Below, piece after piece: positions 8,258 through 17,349 of a stretch of 64,000 bases of DNA. Numbering within the stretch: position 1 is the first letter of the stretch; each line of letters starts with the position of its first letter. The DNA is from Palsa-504 sp963739615 (GTDB lineage: Bacteria > Actinomycetota > Actinomycetes > Streptosporangiales > Streptosporangiaceae), in NCBI GenBank assembly GCA_963739615.1, contig CAVUBD010000028.1, forward strand, positions 124,001 through 188,000. Reading direction: 5' to 3'. The position numbers and the translations under genes are program-made. Under the pieces are notes generated by a model. It saw nothing but the letters and a program-made list of their open reading frames with translations. It had not been told where the DNA came from and did no database searches.

Positions 8258-8527
8258 GACATCCCCTCCAGCGCACCGGACATGACGAACATATCCCCAC
8301 GATTGGTATACACGATAATCATTTCCCACCCCTGAGGTGTCGCTTAGTTACGGGGGATAACGTTGAGTCACATGAGGCGTTCAGCTTAGGTGCGGCTCGG
8401 GTGTTTTGCCGAAGTGCCAGACGTTCCAGTATCAGGTTGTCCGCCACCCTATATGTCAAAACGCGCGGTCAACCTGAATGGTTCTCGCGATTCCCGTTTA
8501 GGGCGAGCGGCCCTACACTTTGTAAAC
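8258..8527. promoter_or_regulatory. Divergent promoter region; -10-like TACACT close to the FHA-ABC start
   Basis: This stretch separates the divergent DUF2993 and FHA-ABC genes. TACACT at 8514-8519 fits an actinobacterial -10 element with its likely transcription start at or next to the ATG at 8528, and TTCCCG (8491-8496) lies 17 bp upstream. With no Shine-Dalgarno before 8528, a leaderless mRNA is the simplest reading; this is inference. Confidence 0.4.
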
Positions 8528-11392
8528 ATGCCACCCGAGCGTTTCGACTGGTCTGACCGGCAGCCGCCGCAGGCCCGTCCTTCCCAGGCCGGGCTCGCGC
8601 CCGCCGGGCTTGCCGAGGCCGCGCCGCCGCCGTCCGGGGTCCCCGTGCCCGGCGCAGCCGTAATACCTGATCTGGAGGTGCGCACCCGGCGCTCAGTGCA
8701 CCAGTTCCAGCCCGGGGCCACGTACCGCATCGGCCGGGATCCGAGCTCCGACATCGTCATGATCGACTCGCGCGTCTCGTGGCGCCATGGCGTGCTCCGC
8801 ACGGACGGGGACGCCTGGGTATTTGAGGACCTCGGCAGCACCAACGGGACATTCCTCGGGACGCAGCGGGTCGACCGGGCCGAGATCAGCAACGACTGCG
8901 TGGTGCGGCTCGGCAACCCGGACGACGGGCCGATCCTGCGCTGCACGCCTCAAACCGCGGCAGGCCAGACCCCCCAGGGCCAGACCTCCCAGGGCCAACC
9001 CCCCCAGGGCCAGACCCCCCAGGGGCGCGCCGCTGAGGCCCCGGCTGCCCCGCCGTCCGCCGAACCTCGTCGGCCCGGCTACGACGCTCCGCCCGCCGAA
9101 CCCGCCCGGCCACGCCACGCCGCTCCGCCCGCCGAAGCGGCCTGGGCCGGCCATGCCCCGCCCGCTCGGCCGGCTCCGGAAGCCGGCCAGCGCCGCGATT
9201 CGGAGTCCTGGTGGCAGCCGCCACCGGACCACGAGCCCGTGCCGCCGCGCGAGCCTATCGCCCCGCGCGAGCCCGTCCGGCCCGCGGAGCCCGCCCCCTT
9301 CCTGGGCAGGCCGTCGGCTGATGCCCCGTCGTGGGCCGACACGGTCTCCAAACGTGAATCGCCGTCCCCGGCAGGCGCGCCGGTCAAGCCCGAACTGCTG
9401 CCGAGCGTGGACCGCCGCCCCACCGCGCGGATGCCGCTGCCCGCCAAGGCCATGCGCATTGGCCGCGTCCCGGAAAACGACCTGGTTCTTTCCGATCTTG
9501 ATGTTTCACGGCACCACGCGGAATTGCGCAAATCGCCCACCGGAAGCTACGAAATCGTCGACCTGAACAGCCACAATGGCACGTTCGTCAATGGCCAGCG
9601 TGTCACTTCCAAACTGGTGACCGACGAGGACCTGGTCAGCATCGGGCACTCGACCTTCCGGCTCAAAGACGGCGACTTCGTGCAGTTCGTCGACGACGGG
9701 CACGTTACCTTCACCGCCCAGGATCTGGTCGTGAAGGTATCGGGCGGCAAGATCCTGCTTGATCACGTGACGTTCCCTATCCCGGAGAAATGCCTGCTCG
9801 GCGTCATCGGGCCCAGCGGCGCGGGCAAGTCGACGCTGCTCGGCGCGCTGACCGGGATGCGCCCGGCCGACACAGGCACCGTGCTCTACGACAACCGCGA
9901 CCTGTACAAGGACTACGCCGAGCTGCGGTACCGGATCGGCCTGGTCCCGCAGGAAAGCGTCCTGCACACCCAGCTGACCGCCCGGCGCGCGCTGCAGTAC
10001 TCCGGCGAGCTCCGCTTCCCCGCCGACACCACGGCCACCGAGCGGGATGTCCGGGTCGATGAGGTGATGGGCGAGCTCAGCCTGACCAAGCACGCGAACA
10101 CCCGGGCGGACCGGCTGTCCGGCGGGCAGCTCAAACGCGTCAACGTGGCGCAGGAACTGCTGACCAAGCCGTCGCTGCTGTTCCTGGACGAGCCGACCTC
10201 GGGCCTGGACCCAGGCCTGGACAAGTCGGTCATGGAGCAGATGCGGGACCTGGCGCACGACGGCCGGACGGTCATCGTCGTCACGCACAGCGTCGCCAAC
10301 CTCGACACCTGCGACCGGCTGCTCGTGCTGGTTCCCGGCGGCCGGATCGCCTTCTACGGGCCGCCCGACGAGGGGCTCAGCTACTTCCGGCTGCCCGGCT
10401 GGGCCGAGGTGTTCCAGGCGTTCGAGGCCTACCCGGACCGCGACTGGGCGGCCGAGTTCGCCAGCTCGCCCGCCCACGCGCAGTACGTGCTCGGCCAGCG
10501 TCCGAAGCCGCCGCCCCAAGACGGAGGGCTGGAGCTGCCGGCCGCCCCGCCGCCGCAGCGGCGCGGCGGGTTCCGGCAGATGACCACGCTGACCCGCCGC
10601 TACGTCCGGGTGATCTCGGCCGACCGCGGCTACCTGCTCTTCATGGGGCTGCTGCCCGTCATCCTCGGCACGCTGATCCACTTCGTGGGGTCAAGCGCCG
10701 GCCTGACCGGCCCCCCGCACAGCAACCAGAACGCAGAAGAACTGCTGCTGATGCTGACCATCTGCGCCTGCCTGTCCGGGGCCGCGAGCTCGGTCAGGGA
10801 GCTGGTCAAGGAACGCACGATCTACGTCAGGGAACGGGCCGCCGGGCTCTCATCCGGCGCCTACCTGTTCTCCAAGCTCATCGTGCTCGGCGTCATCAGC
10901 ATCGTGCAGTCCGCGCTGCTGGTGCTGATCGGCTTGTTCGGCCAGAAGATGCCGCCCCACGGCGCGCTGCCCGGCATCCCCCCGCTGCTGGAGATCCTGA
11001 TCGCCATCGCGGTGCTCTCGCTGGCCTCGATGTGCCTGGGGCTGCTCGTCTCGGCCATGGTCAGCACGTCGGAGAAGGCGATGCCCTTCCTCGTGCTGCT
11101 GACCATGGCCCAGGTCATATTGTCCGGCGGCGTGGTGTCGCTGGTCGGCAAGCCGGGACTGCAGCAGCTGGCCTATATCGCCCCGTCCCGCTGGGGTTTC
11201 GGTGCCGTGGCCTCCACGGTGAACCTCAACGTCATCGGCGTCTCCGTGCCCGGCAGCACGGACCCGCTGTGGGCGCAGACCTCAGCCAACTGGCTTCACG
11301 ACATGGGCATGCTGATCGCGCTCGGAGTGGTCTTCACCCTGCTCGCCTGGCTCCGCATGCGCCGTCTCGGCCCGCGCCGCCGCAAGGGGTAA
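8528..11392 (+). CDS. Dual-FHA-domain ABC transporter (Rv1747-like), ATPase and permease fused
   Basis: A 954-aa half-transporter. Domains: FHA1 (about 45-125; GRDPSSDIV and GSTNGTF), a long Pro/Ala/Gln linker with PQGQT-like repeats (130-280), FHA2 (about 305-375; GRVPENDLV, SRHHAEL and SHNGTFVNG), ABC ATPase (about 395-610; Walker A GPSGAGKST 428-436, LSGGQ 530-534, Walker B LLFLDE ending at E555) and an ABC2-type membrane domain with about six segments (690-950). The FHA domains bind phosphothreonine, as in Mycobacterium tuberculosis Rv1747, where Ser/Thr kinase input regulates lipid or lipooligosaccharide export, so export of a cell-envelope component is likely. The frame extends to 8390, but the start at 8528 gives a normal FHA protein N-terminus. 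Confidence 0.92.
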   Translation: MPPERFDWSDRQPPQARPSQAGLAPAGLAEAAPPPSGVPVPGAAVIPDLEVRTRRSVHQFQPGATYRIGRDPSSDIVMIDSRVSWRHGVLRTDGDAWVFEDLGSTNGTFLGTQRVDRAEISNDCVVRLGNPDDGPILRCTPQTAAGQTPQGQTSQGQPPQGQTPQGRAAEAPAAPPSAEPRRPGYDAPPAEPARPRHAAPPAEAAWAGHAPPARPAPEAGQRRDSESWWQPPPDHEPVPPREPIAPREPVRPAEPAPFLGRPSADAPSWADTVSKRESPSPAGAPVKPELLPSVDRRPTARMPLPAKAMRIGRVPENDLVLSDLDVSRHHAELRKSPTGSYEIVDLNSHNGTFVNGQRVTSKLVTDEDLVSIGHSTFRLKDGDFVQFVDDGHVTFTAQDLVVKVSGGKILLDHVTFPIPEKCLLGVIGPSGAGKSTLLGALTGMRPADTGTVLYDNRDLYKDYAELRYRIGLVPQESVLHTQLTARRALQYSGELRFPADTTATERDVRVDEVMGELSLTKHANTRADRLSGGQLKRVNVAQELLTKPSLLFLDEPTSGLDPGLDKSVMEQMRDLAHDGRTVIVVTHSVANLDTCDRLLVLVPGGRIAFYGPPDEGLSYFRLPGWAEVFQAFEAYPDRDWAAEFASSPAHAQYVLGQRPKPPPQDGGLELPAAPPPQRRGGFRQMTTLTRRYVRVISADRGYLLFMGLLPVILGTLIHFVGSSAGLTGPPHSNQNAEELLLMLTICACLSGAASSVRELVKERTIYVRERAAGLSSGAYLFSKLIVLGVISIVQSALLVLIGLFGQKMPPHGALPGIPPLLEILIAIAVLSLASMCLGLLVSAMVSTSEKAMPFLVLLTMAQVILSGGVVSLVGKPGLQQLAYIAPSRWGFGAVASTVNLNVIGVSVPGSTDPLWAQTSANWLHDMGMLIALGVVFTLLAWLRMRRLGPRRRKG

Positions 11393-11532
11393 CCGAGGCT
11401 AACGGAACCGGTCCGGGCCGTCCAGCAGGACCTCCCCTGGTGTCCTGAAGTCGACGACGGTGCGCAGCCCGAGCCGATCGAGCCCGGCCTGACGCCCGCC
11501 GCTGCGGGAGCGCGCGGACATAAGCTGGCCCC

Positions 11533-12693
11533 GTGACGGACCTTGAGCGGCGGGCGCGGGAACTGCTCCGCCGGTTCCCGCTGATCGACGGGCACAACGA
11601 CCTGCCCTGGGCGCTGCGCGAACGGGCCGCTGGTGCGGCTCCTGACGATCCCGCCGAGGTCAACCTGGCCGCCAGGGTGGCGGGTACGCACACGGACCTG
11701 CCCCGGCTGGCGGCCGGCGGGGTCGGCGCGCAGTTCTGGTCGGTCTACGTGCCGGCCTCGCTCGCCGGCGACGCTGCGGTCACCGCCGTGCTCGAGCAGA
11801 TCGACCTGGCGCGCCGGATGATCGCGCGCTACCCCGCGGCGCTCGAGCTCGCGCTGACCGCTGGCGACGTGGAGCGGATCTTCGCGGCCGGCCGGGTGGC
11901 GTCGCTGCTCGGCGCGGAAGGCGGCCACGCGATCGCGGGCTCGCTTGGCGTGCTGAGGATGCTGTACGCGCTCGGCGTCAGGTACCTGACGCTGACCCAC
12001 AACGCCAACGTCGGCTGGGCCGACTCGGCCACCGACGAGGTGGCGGCCGGCGGCCTGACCGATTTCGGCCGGGACGTGGTCCGTGAGATGCAGCGACTGG
12101 GCATGCTCGTGGACCTCTCGCACGTGTCCCCTGACACGATGCGGGACACCCTCGACATCGCCGCCGCGCCGGTGATCTTCTCGCATTCCTCGGCCCTCGC
12201 GCTGTGTGACTACCCGCGCAACGTGCCCGACGACGTGCTCGCCCGGCTCGCGGGCAACGGCGGCGTGTGCATGGTGACGTTCGTGCCGGCGTTCGTTTCC
12301 CGGGAGTGCGCCGACTGGCTGGCCGGCCTCAAGGCCGAGGCCGCGGGCCGCGGCCTGGATCCGAAGGACTTCGAGCAGCTGTTCAGCCTCAAGGCCGAGT
12401 GGGAAGGCGCCCACCCGCCGCCCGACGCGACGCTGGCCCAGGTCGCGGACCACGTGGAGCACGTCCGCGAGGTCGCTGGCATCGACCACGTCGGCCTCGG
12501 CGGTGACTTCGACGGCACTCCCGACGTCACCGTCGGCCTGGAAGACGTGTCCCGCTACCCGGCCTTGCTGGCCGAGTTGCTGCGCCGCGGCTGGACAGAA
12601 TCCGACTGTGCCGCCCTGGCCGGCGGCAACCTGCTGCGCGCCCTGCGTGACGCCGAGTCCTTCGCCGCGCACGCCGGCCCCGTCCCCGGCTAA
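11533..12693 (+). CDS. Membrane-dipeptidase family (renal dipeptidase, M19) zinc hydrolase
   Basis: A dinuclear zinc peptidase that cleaves dipeptides, often with a D-residue on the C-terminal side. Visible metal and active-site motifs: DGHNDL (start), GAEGGHA (bridging Glu), DLSHVS, FSHSSA and CDYPRNVPDD, and GGDFDG near the C-terminus. At 386 aa it is a normal length; no signal peptide is visible, so it is probably cytosolic. The GTG at 11533 begins 140 bases after the FHA-ABC gene. Only 11 bases separate its stop from pgeF, which suggests one operon with the peptidoglycan-precursor genes; salvage of muropeptide-derived dipeptides is an inferred role. Confidence 0.9.
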   Translation: MTDLERRARELLRRFPLIDGHNDLPWALRERAAGAAPDDPAEVNLAARVAGTHTDLPRLAAGGVGAQFWSVYVPASLAGDAAVTAVLEQIDLARRMIARYPAALELALTAGDVERIFAAGRVASLLGAEGGHAIAGSLGVLRMLYALGVRYLTLTHNANVGWADSATDEVAAGGLTDFGRDVVREMQRLGMLVDLSHVSPDTMRDTLDIAAAPVIFSHSSALALCDYPRNVPDDVLARLAGNGGVCMVTFVPAFVSRECADWLAGLKAEAAGRGLDPKDFEQLFSLKAEWEGAHPPPDATLAQVADHVEHVREVAGIDHVGLGGDFDGTPDVTVGLEDVSRYPALLAELLRRGWTESDCAALAGGNLLRALRDAESFAAHAGPVPG

Positions 12694-12704
12694 GCTCTGA
12701 TCCG

Positions 12705-13668
12705 ATGATCTCCCACCCCCGGCCGCGGCCGGCCAGCGCGGTTTGCGCCGGCCCCGCCGTGCTGCGCGAGGTCGGCGCGCTCAGCCTGCTGACGTGGCCG
12801 GCGCTGGACGGGTCGGGCGCGGACGCCGCCGTGACGGCCCGCTCCGGCGGGGTATCGTCCGGGGCCTACGCCTCGCTGAACCTGAGCCTGAGCGTCGGCG
12901 ACGATCCCGGCTGCGTGCTCGAGAACCGGCGGCGGCTAGCGGCCAGTTTCGGGGCGAGCCTGGCCGACTTCGTGTTCGCTCGGCAGGTGCACGGGGGCGC
13001 GGTCCGCATCGTCGGCGACGCGGACCGCGGCAAGGGCGCGTTCTCGCTCGGCGACGCCGTCGGTGATACCGACGCGCTGGTTACCGCGTCGCCCGGCACG
13101 GTGCTCGCCATCCTCACCGCCGACTGCGTGCCCATCGTGCTGCACGACCCGGTGGCCGGCGTGCTCGCCTGCGTGCACGCGGGCTGGCGCGGCACCGTCG
13201 CCGGCGTGTCCGCAGCGGCCGTCGCCGCCATGCGGACCCTGGGCTCCCGCCCGTCAGACGTGATCGCCGGGGTAGGCCCCGCCATCGCCCCGGCCCGCTA
13301 CCAGGTCGGCCTCGACGTCCGTCAGGCCGTCACCCAGGCCTTCGGCTCGGCCGCGTCCGCCTTCTTCCACCCGGACCCGGCCCCCGGCCGCTGGCGTCTC
13401 GACCTATGGGCCGCGAACCGCTTCGCCCTCCGCGAGGCCGGCGTCCCCGACCCCCAGATCCACATAACCAGCCTCCCCACCGGCCCTGCCACCCCCGCCG
13501 CGCCTGGCCCCGCCGCCCCCTCAGGCCCCGCCGCCCCCTCAGGCCCCACAAGCCCCGGCTTCTTCTTCAGCGACCGCTCAGCCCGCCCCTGCGGCCGGGC
13601 TCGCCCTCGTCGCCCGCCTGCGCGCCGCCGCCTCAGCACCCATGGATGTGACAGCGTCATGGCTATAG
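12705..13668 (+). CDS. pgeF: PgeF/YfiH (laccase-domain) peptidoglycan editing factor, 3' end frameshifted
   Basis: PgeF-family enzymes remove wrongly incorporated serine from UDP-MurNAc-Ser and also show polyphenol-oxidase or purine-nucleoside activities. The zinc-site motifs are present: FARQVHGG, LTADCVPIV and VHAGWRGT. The reading frame runs on without stop into murL, giving an apparent 822-aa fusion. However, the expected family ending is found in the +1 frame from about 13595 (LALVARLRAAAS...) with a TAG at 13666-13668, overlapping the murL ATG by 10 bases. A one-base indel near 13592-13600 is the likely explanation. A Pro/Ala tandem repeat (13490-13555) sits just before the shift. Neighbours murL and murD2 agree with a peptidoglycan quality-control role. 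Confidence 0.82.
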
Positions 13669-15173
13669 CGGGTAGGCTGCCACATTCATTGGACCGCGGA
13701 CAGGTGTTCCGGTACGGGGCATTCACCGTGGACGCGGATAGGGGAGAGCTGACCTGCCGCTACTGGCTGGACGGGCGGGAGTTCGCCGAACGCGTCACGC
13801 TGCCGCCCGGCCCGCGCTGGCACACGGAAACGGCCCGCGCCGCGGCGCGCCTGGTGTTCCTGCTCGCGGGCGTCTCCTACTACAAAGCGGCCGCGCCCCC
13901 GGTCATCGACCTCGGCGAGACCGCGGTGACAGACGCGGAGCTGGCCTTCCTGCGCGAGTTCTACCTGCAGGGCCTGGGCGAGTTCGCCTACCGCAACGCC
14001 CTGGACCTGACCTCGCTGCGTATCGAGGCGCGCTGTGTTGCCCCGGGGGGACGACCCCCCGGGATCCCCCCGATCCTGGGGGGATCCTCCCCCCAGACCC
14101 CCCTGGGGGGGACACGTCCCCCCGGACCGCCCCTGGGGGGGACACGTCCCCCCGGACCGCCCCTGGGGGGGACACGTCCCCCCGGACCGCCCCTGGCTGG
14201 GCGGCGGGCGCTGGTGCCGTTCGGCGGGGGGATCGACTCGATCGTCGTGGTGGAGCGGGTGCGAAAGCTGGCGGATGCGGCGCTGTTCATCGTGAACCGG
14301 CCGTCCGACCGGTTCGAGGCGATCGAGGCGCCGGCCGCGGTGACCGGGCTTCCCGTCGTGCGGGCCGAACGGGAGATCGATCCGCAACTGCTGCGCTCCG
14401 CCGAGCTTGGCTTCCTGAACGGCCACGTGCCGGTGACCGGGATCCTCTCCGCGATCGCGGTGCTGGCGGCGGTGCTTGAGGACAGGGACGCGGTGGTCAT
14501 GTCCAACGAGTGGTCGGCGTCGATCCCGACGCTTGAGTACCAGGGACGCCCGGTGAACCACCAGTTCTCCAAGAGCGACGTATTCGAGGCGGCCTTCCGC
14601 AGCATCCTGGCCGCCAGCGGGCCGGCCGCCAGCGGGCCGGCCGCCAGCGTCCAGGCCGCCAGCGGACCGCGGCTGCCTGGGTACTTCTCCTGGCTCAGGG
14701 ACCGGACCGAGCTCTGGGTCGGCCAGGAGTTCGCCGGGCTGGAGCAGTACCACGGCTCGTTCCGCAGCTGTAACAAGGCGTTTTACAGTGACCGGGCCCG
14801 GCGGCTCGATCACTGGTGCGGGCAGTGCGACAAGTGCTGTTTCATCGACTTGATCCTCGCGCCGTTCATGCCGGCCGCCGCGCTGCGGCGGATCTTCGCG
14901 GTGACGGGGGAGCCGCTCGATGACCCGGAGCTCGCCGGGAAGTTCCGGGCCCTGCTTGGCGCGGGCGCCAAGCCGTTCGAGTGCGTCGGGGAGGTCAACG
15001 AGTGCCGGGCCGCGGTTCTGCTGGCGGCGCGGCGAGACGACCGGGCCCGCTGCGGTCTGCTCCAGGAACTGGCCGTCGAGATCACCGGGTGGCCCGAAGC
15101 GCCGTCCGCGGCCGACGCCACGGCCATGCTGGCGCCGGTCGGTGAGAACTTCATCCCGGCCGGATACCGATGA
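13659..15173 (+). CDS. murL: MurL, UDP-MurNAc-L-Ala-L-Glu epimerase
   Basis: Converts the terminal L-Glu of UDP-MurNAc-L-Ala-L-Glu to D-Glu, replacing the usual glutamate racemase route; described in Xanthomonas oryzae together with MurD2. Recognised from LVPFGGGIDS, MSNEWSASIPT, HQFSKSD and the cysteine-rich HWCGQCDKCC (385-394), and by its neighbour murD2. As drawn it has 504 aa, longer than the ~450 expected; the excess is a G/C-run repeat insert (about residues 127-179) and an Ala/Ser/Gly repeat (about 318-337). The start ATG 13659 overlaps the reconstructed pgeF stop. The stop overlaps the murD2 ATG (ATGA), implying translational coupling. A working enzyme would need to tolerate both inserts. 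Confidence 0.85.
   Translation: MAIAGRLPHSLDRGQVFRYGAFTVDADRGELTCRYWLDGREFAERVTLPPGPRWHTETARAAARLVFLLAGVSYYKAAAPPVIDLGETAVTDAELAFLREFYLQGLGEFAYRNALDLTSLRIEARCVAPGGRPPGIPPILGGSSPQTPLGGTRPPGPPLGGTRPPGPPLGGTRPPGPPLAGRRALVPFGGGIDSIVVVERVRKLADAALFIVNRPSDRFEAIEAPAAVTGLPVVRAEREIDPQLLRSAELGFLNGHVPVTGILSAIAVLAAVLEDRDAVVMSNEWSASIPTLEYQGRPVNHQFSKSDVFEAAFRSILAASGPAASGPAASVQAASGPRLPGYFSWLRDRTELWVGQEFAGLEQYHGSFRSCNKAFYSDRARRLDHWCGQCDKCCFIDLILAPFMPAAALRRIFAVTGEPLDDPELAGKFRALLGAGAKPFECVGEVNECRAAVLLAARRDDRARCGLLQELAVEITGWPEAPSAADATAMLAPVGENFIPAGYR
14038..14195. repeat. In-frame palindromic G/C-run repeat insert within murL
   Basis: Three perfect 30-bp units (14101-14130, 14131-14160, 14161-14190) follow a related stretch with hairpins, for example 14063-14071 against 14078-14086 (9 bp, loop 6). 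Runs of six to seven G or C alternate. The insert adds about 50 Gly/Pro/Arg-rich residues immediately before LVPFGGG and keeps the reading frame. Confidence 0.9.
14611..14670. repeat. 15-bp coding tandem repeat in murL, four units
   Basis: Units at 14611, 14626, 14641 and 14656 (the first two identical, CCGCCAGCGGGCCGG) encode an Ala/Ser/Gly/Pro loop. The unit is a multiple of three, so the frame is kept. Confidence 0.85.
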
Positions 15174-16581
15174 CCCCGCAAGCCCCGCCACCGAGGACGC
15201 CGGGGGCAGCGCCCAGGGTCAAGCTCTCCTGGCCCGAGCTGGCCGGGGCCAGGGTCGGCGTCTGGGGCCTGGGCCGTGAAGGCCACGCGAACCTGCGCAA
15301 GCTGCTGACGCTTGGAGTCGAGCCGGTCCTCGTAGATGACGCGCCGTCCGGTCCCGTCACTTTCCCTGACCGGACCCTGCCGGTGCTCGCCACCGGCGAG
15401 ACAGGGCTCGCCGCCCTGGAACGGTGCGACGTGGTGGTGAAGACACCTGGGCTGAGCCGGTACCGGCCCGAGGTGGCCCGCCTGGCCGAGCTGGGCATCC
15501 CGGTGGTGGGCGGGCTGGGCCTGTGGCTCGCCGAAGCCGACCTGCGGCGCGTTCTGTGCGTGACCGGCACCAAGGGCAAGAGCACCACGTCGTCGGTCAC
15601 CGGGCACCTGATCGCGCGCCTGGGTTACCGGTGCATGGTCGGCGGCAACATCGGCGCGTCGCCCTACGATCCCGCCGAGGCGGGCGACTTCGACTACTGG
15701 GTCATCGAGGTGTCCAGCTACCAGGCCACCGACCTGCCGTACTCCCCGCCGGTGGTCGCGGTGACCTCGCTGCACCCGGATCACCTCGACTGGCACGGCG
15801 GCGTGGATCAGTACTACCGGGACAAGCTGTCCGCGTGTTCCCAGCCCGGAGCCGAGCTCACCGTGGCCAACGGCGACAGCGACCTGCTCAGGGAACGGGC
15901 GGCGCTGCTCGGGCCGCGGGTGGAATGGGTGTGCGCTGACGATGACCCCGGCGCGGACTGGATGGAGCCACTCGGGCTGCTCGGACGGCACAACCGGCGT
16001 AATGCGCTTATCGCTCGCCGCTGCCTGGTGGCGCTCGGCGTGCCCGGCGCCGGCCATGACGCCAGGCTGCGCGCCGCGGCGACGGGCTACCAGTCGCTGC
16101 CGAGCCGGCCGCGTCGATCGGCACGGCCGACGGCGTCACCTTCGTCGACGACAGCCTGTCCACGAACGTGCTGCCCACCCTGGCCGCCCTCGACTCGTTC
16201 CCCGGCCGCCGGATCGCGCTTATCGCAGGCGGCCACGATCGCGGCATCGACTACGCTCCGCTGGCCGCCGGGGTACTGGCACGCTCGGCACCCACCATGG
16301 TCCTGACCCTCCCGGACAGCGGTTCCCGTATCGCCGCGGAGATCGTCAAGCAAGAACACGGCCAGTCAGCCGCCTTCGCGGGCGTGACCGCCTGCCCCGA
16401 CCTGGAGGCCGCCGTCGTGGCGGGATGGAAGTGGGCGCGGCCGGACGGGATAGTGCTGCTGTCCCCGGCCGCGCCGAGCTTCGGCCAGTTCCGTGACTAT
16501 CGCGACCGGGGGGAAGCCTTCGCCCGCGCCGTCCGCGGGATCCCCGGCAGCGGTGATCGACAGCCGGCGTCCCGCGCATAA
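15170..16581 (+). pseudogene. murD2: MurD2-type UDP-MurNAc-L-Ala--L-glutamate ligase, frameshifted
   Basis: An ATP-dependent Mur ligase that in this gene pair would add L-Glu to UDP-MurNAc-L-Ala before MurL epimerises it. The ATP-binding loop TGTKGKST is at residues 132-139, and SSYQATDL and TSLHPDHLDWHG are central-domain motifs. The first frame loses similarity after QSLPSR (about 16100) and would end at 16306. The C-terminal domain continues in another frame from about 16105 (DDSLSTN, then AGGHDRGIDY and LSPAAPSF) to the stop at 16581. A 10-bp loss between two GAGCCGG copies would explain the shift exactly, but a sequencing error is equally possible. With MurL dependent on L-Glu addition, a genuinely dead murD2 would be surprising unless a normal murD with murI exists elsewhere. 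Confidence 0.8.
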
Positions 16582-16620
16582 GTACGAGGGCGAGATCGTG
16601 CCGGTAGTAGTACATGACCT

Positions 16621-17247
16621 TCAATCGGTGACGATGATGCCCAGGTGGCGGGCGAAAAGCGGTGCCAGGGTCACCAACTGGACGCTGTTGATCGTGGCGC
16701 CGCGCAGCGACTCATACCCGGCCGAGATACCGAGCGCGGCGCCGCGCAGGTCCACGTCGGTGCAGGTCACCCTGGCGAAGTCCGCGCGGGTCAGGGTGCA
16801 GCCACCGAAGCTGACCCGCAGCAGCGTGGCACCGCCGAACTCCGCGTCGCGCAACAGGCAGTTCTCGAACCTCACGTCGGTGAGGGTGCCGCTGCGGAAG
16901 TTCACCGAGTCGAGCTTGCAGTCGCGGAACGTGACGCGGCGCAGCGAGGCCGAGAACGCCTGCACCCCGGCCAGAGCGCAGCCGGCCAGGGTGGTGTCCA
17001 GCCAGCCGGTTTCCGCGAGGTCGCTGGAGACGAACCTGGTATCTCGCATCCTGGTGTCGGTGAACCGGGTCTTCCTCAGCCTGCCGCCGTCGAAGGACAC
17101 ATTGCCGAACGCGCAGTCAAGGAAGTGGCAGTTCCCGGCGGCAGCATCCGCGAACGAGGTGTCGGCGAACGCGAACCCGTCGTATTCCTCATCCGGCTCA
17201 AGCTCACCCTCATGCCGCGTGAGCGACTCATCCGGGGCGCCAGCCAT
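16621..17247 (-). CDS. Pentapeptide-repeat protein
   Basis: A 208-aa protein built almost entirely of A(D/N)LXX-like pentapeptides (SFADA, NCHFLD, ARFTDT, VNFRSG, VRFENC, ADFARV), predicted to fold as a right-handed quadrilateral beta-helix. Relatives include DNA-gyrase-protecting DNA mimics such as MfpA, but most members have no known role and no gyrase-linked context is visible here. The ATG at 17247 was chosen because the repeat region starts soon after it and the upstream extension of the open frame would run antisense through the divergent F420 gene. Its 3' end faces murD2 with only 39 bases between stops. Confidence 0.8.
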   Translation of the reverse strand: MAGAPDESLTRHEGELEPDEEYDGFAFADTSFADAAAGNCHFLDCAFGNVSFDGGRLRKTRFTDTRMRDTRFVSSDLAETGWLDTTLAGCALAGVQAFSASLRRVTFRDCKLDSVNFRSGTLTDVRFENCLLRDAEFGGATLLRVSFGGCTLTRADFARVTCTDVDLRGAALGISAGYESLRGATINSVQLVTLAPLFARHLGIIVTD

Positions 17248-17349
17248 GGACCGACTGTACCGGCAGCCGGGAGATGTGCCCGGCTGACCCTCGCCTATGA
17301 TCCAGCTGAATAAGCCGGAACCCGTTGACCAGGAGAACAGGAGCCAGCC

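Noticed and set aside
11296..12672. 458-aa minus-strand open frame opposite the dipeptidase
   Set aside because: Shadow composition (Arg/His/Gly/Val) and no motifs, while the plus strand has all zinc-site motifs.
14101..14190. 30-bp repeats resembling CRISPR repeats
   Set aside because: Direct tandem copies without unique spacers, inside murL coding sequence, no cas genes.
12705..15173. Genuine 822-aa PgeF-MurL fusion protein
   Set aside because: The family-typical PgeF ending and a stop overlapping the murL ATG exist in the +1 frame, so an indel is more likely than a fusion.
13686..15191. 501-aa minus-strand open frame opposite murL
   Set aside because: The repeat insert gives GGTCPPQGRS-like artefacts; no recognisable domain, antisense to murL.
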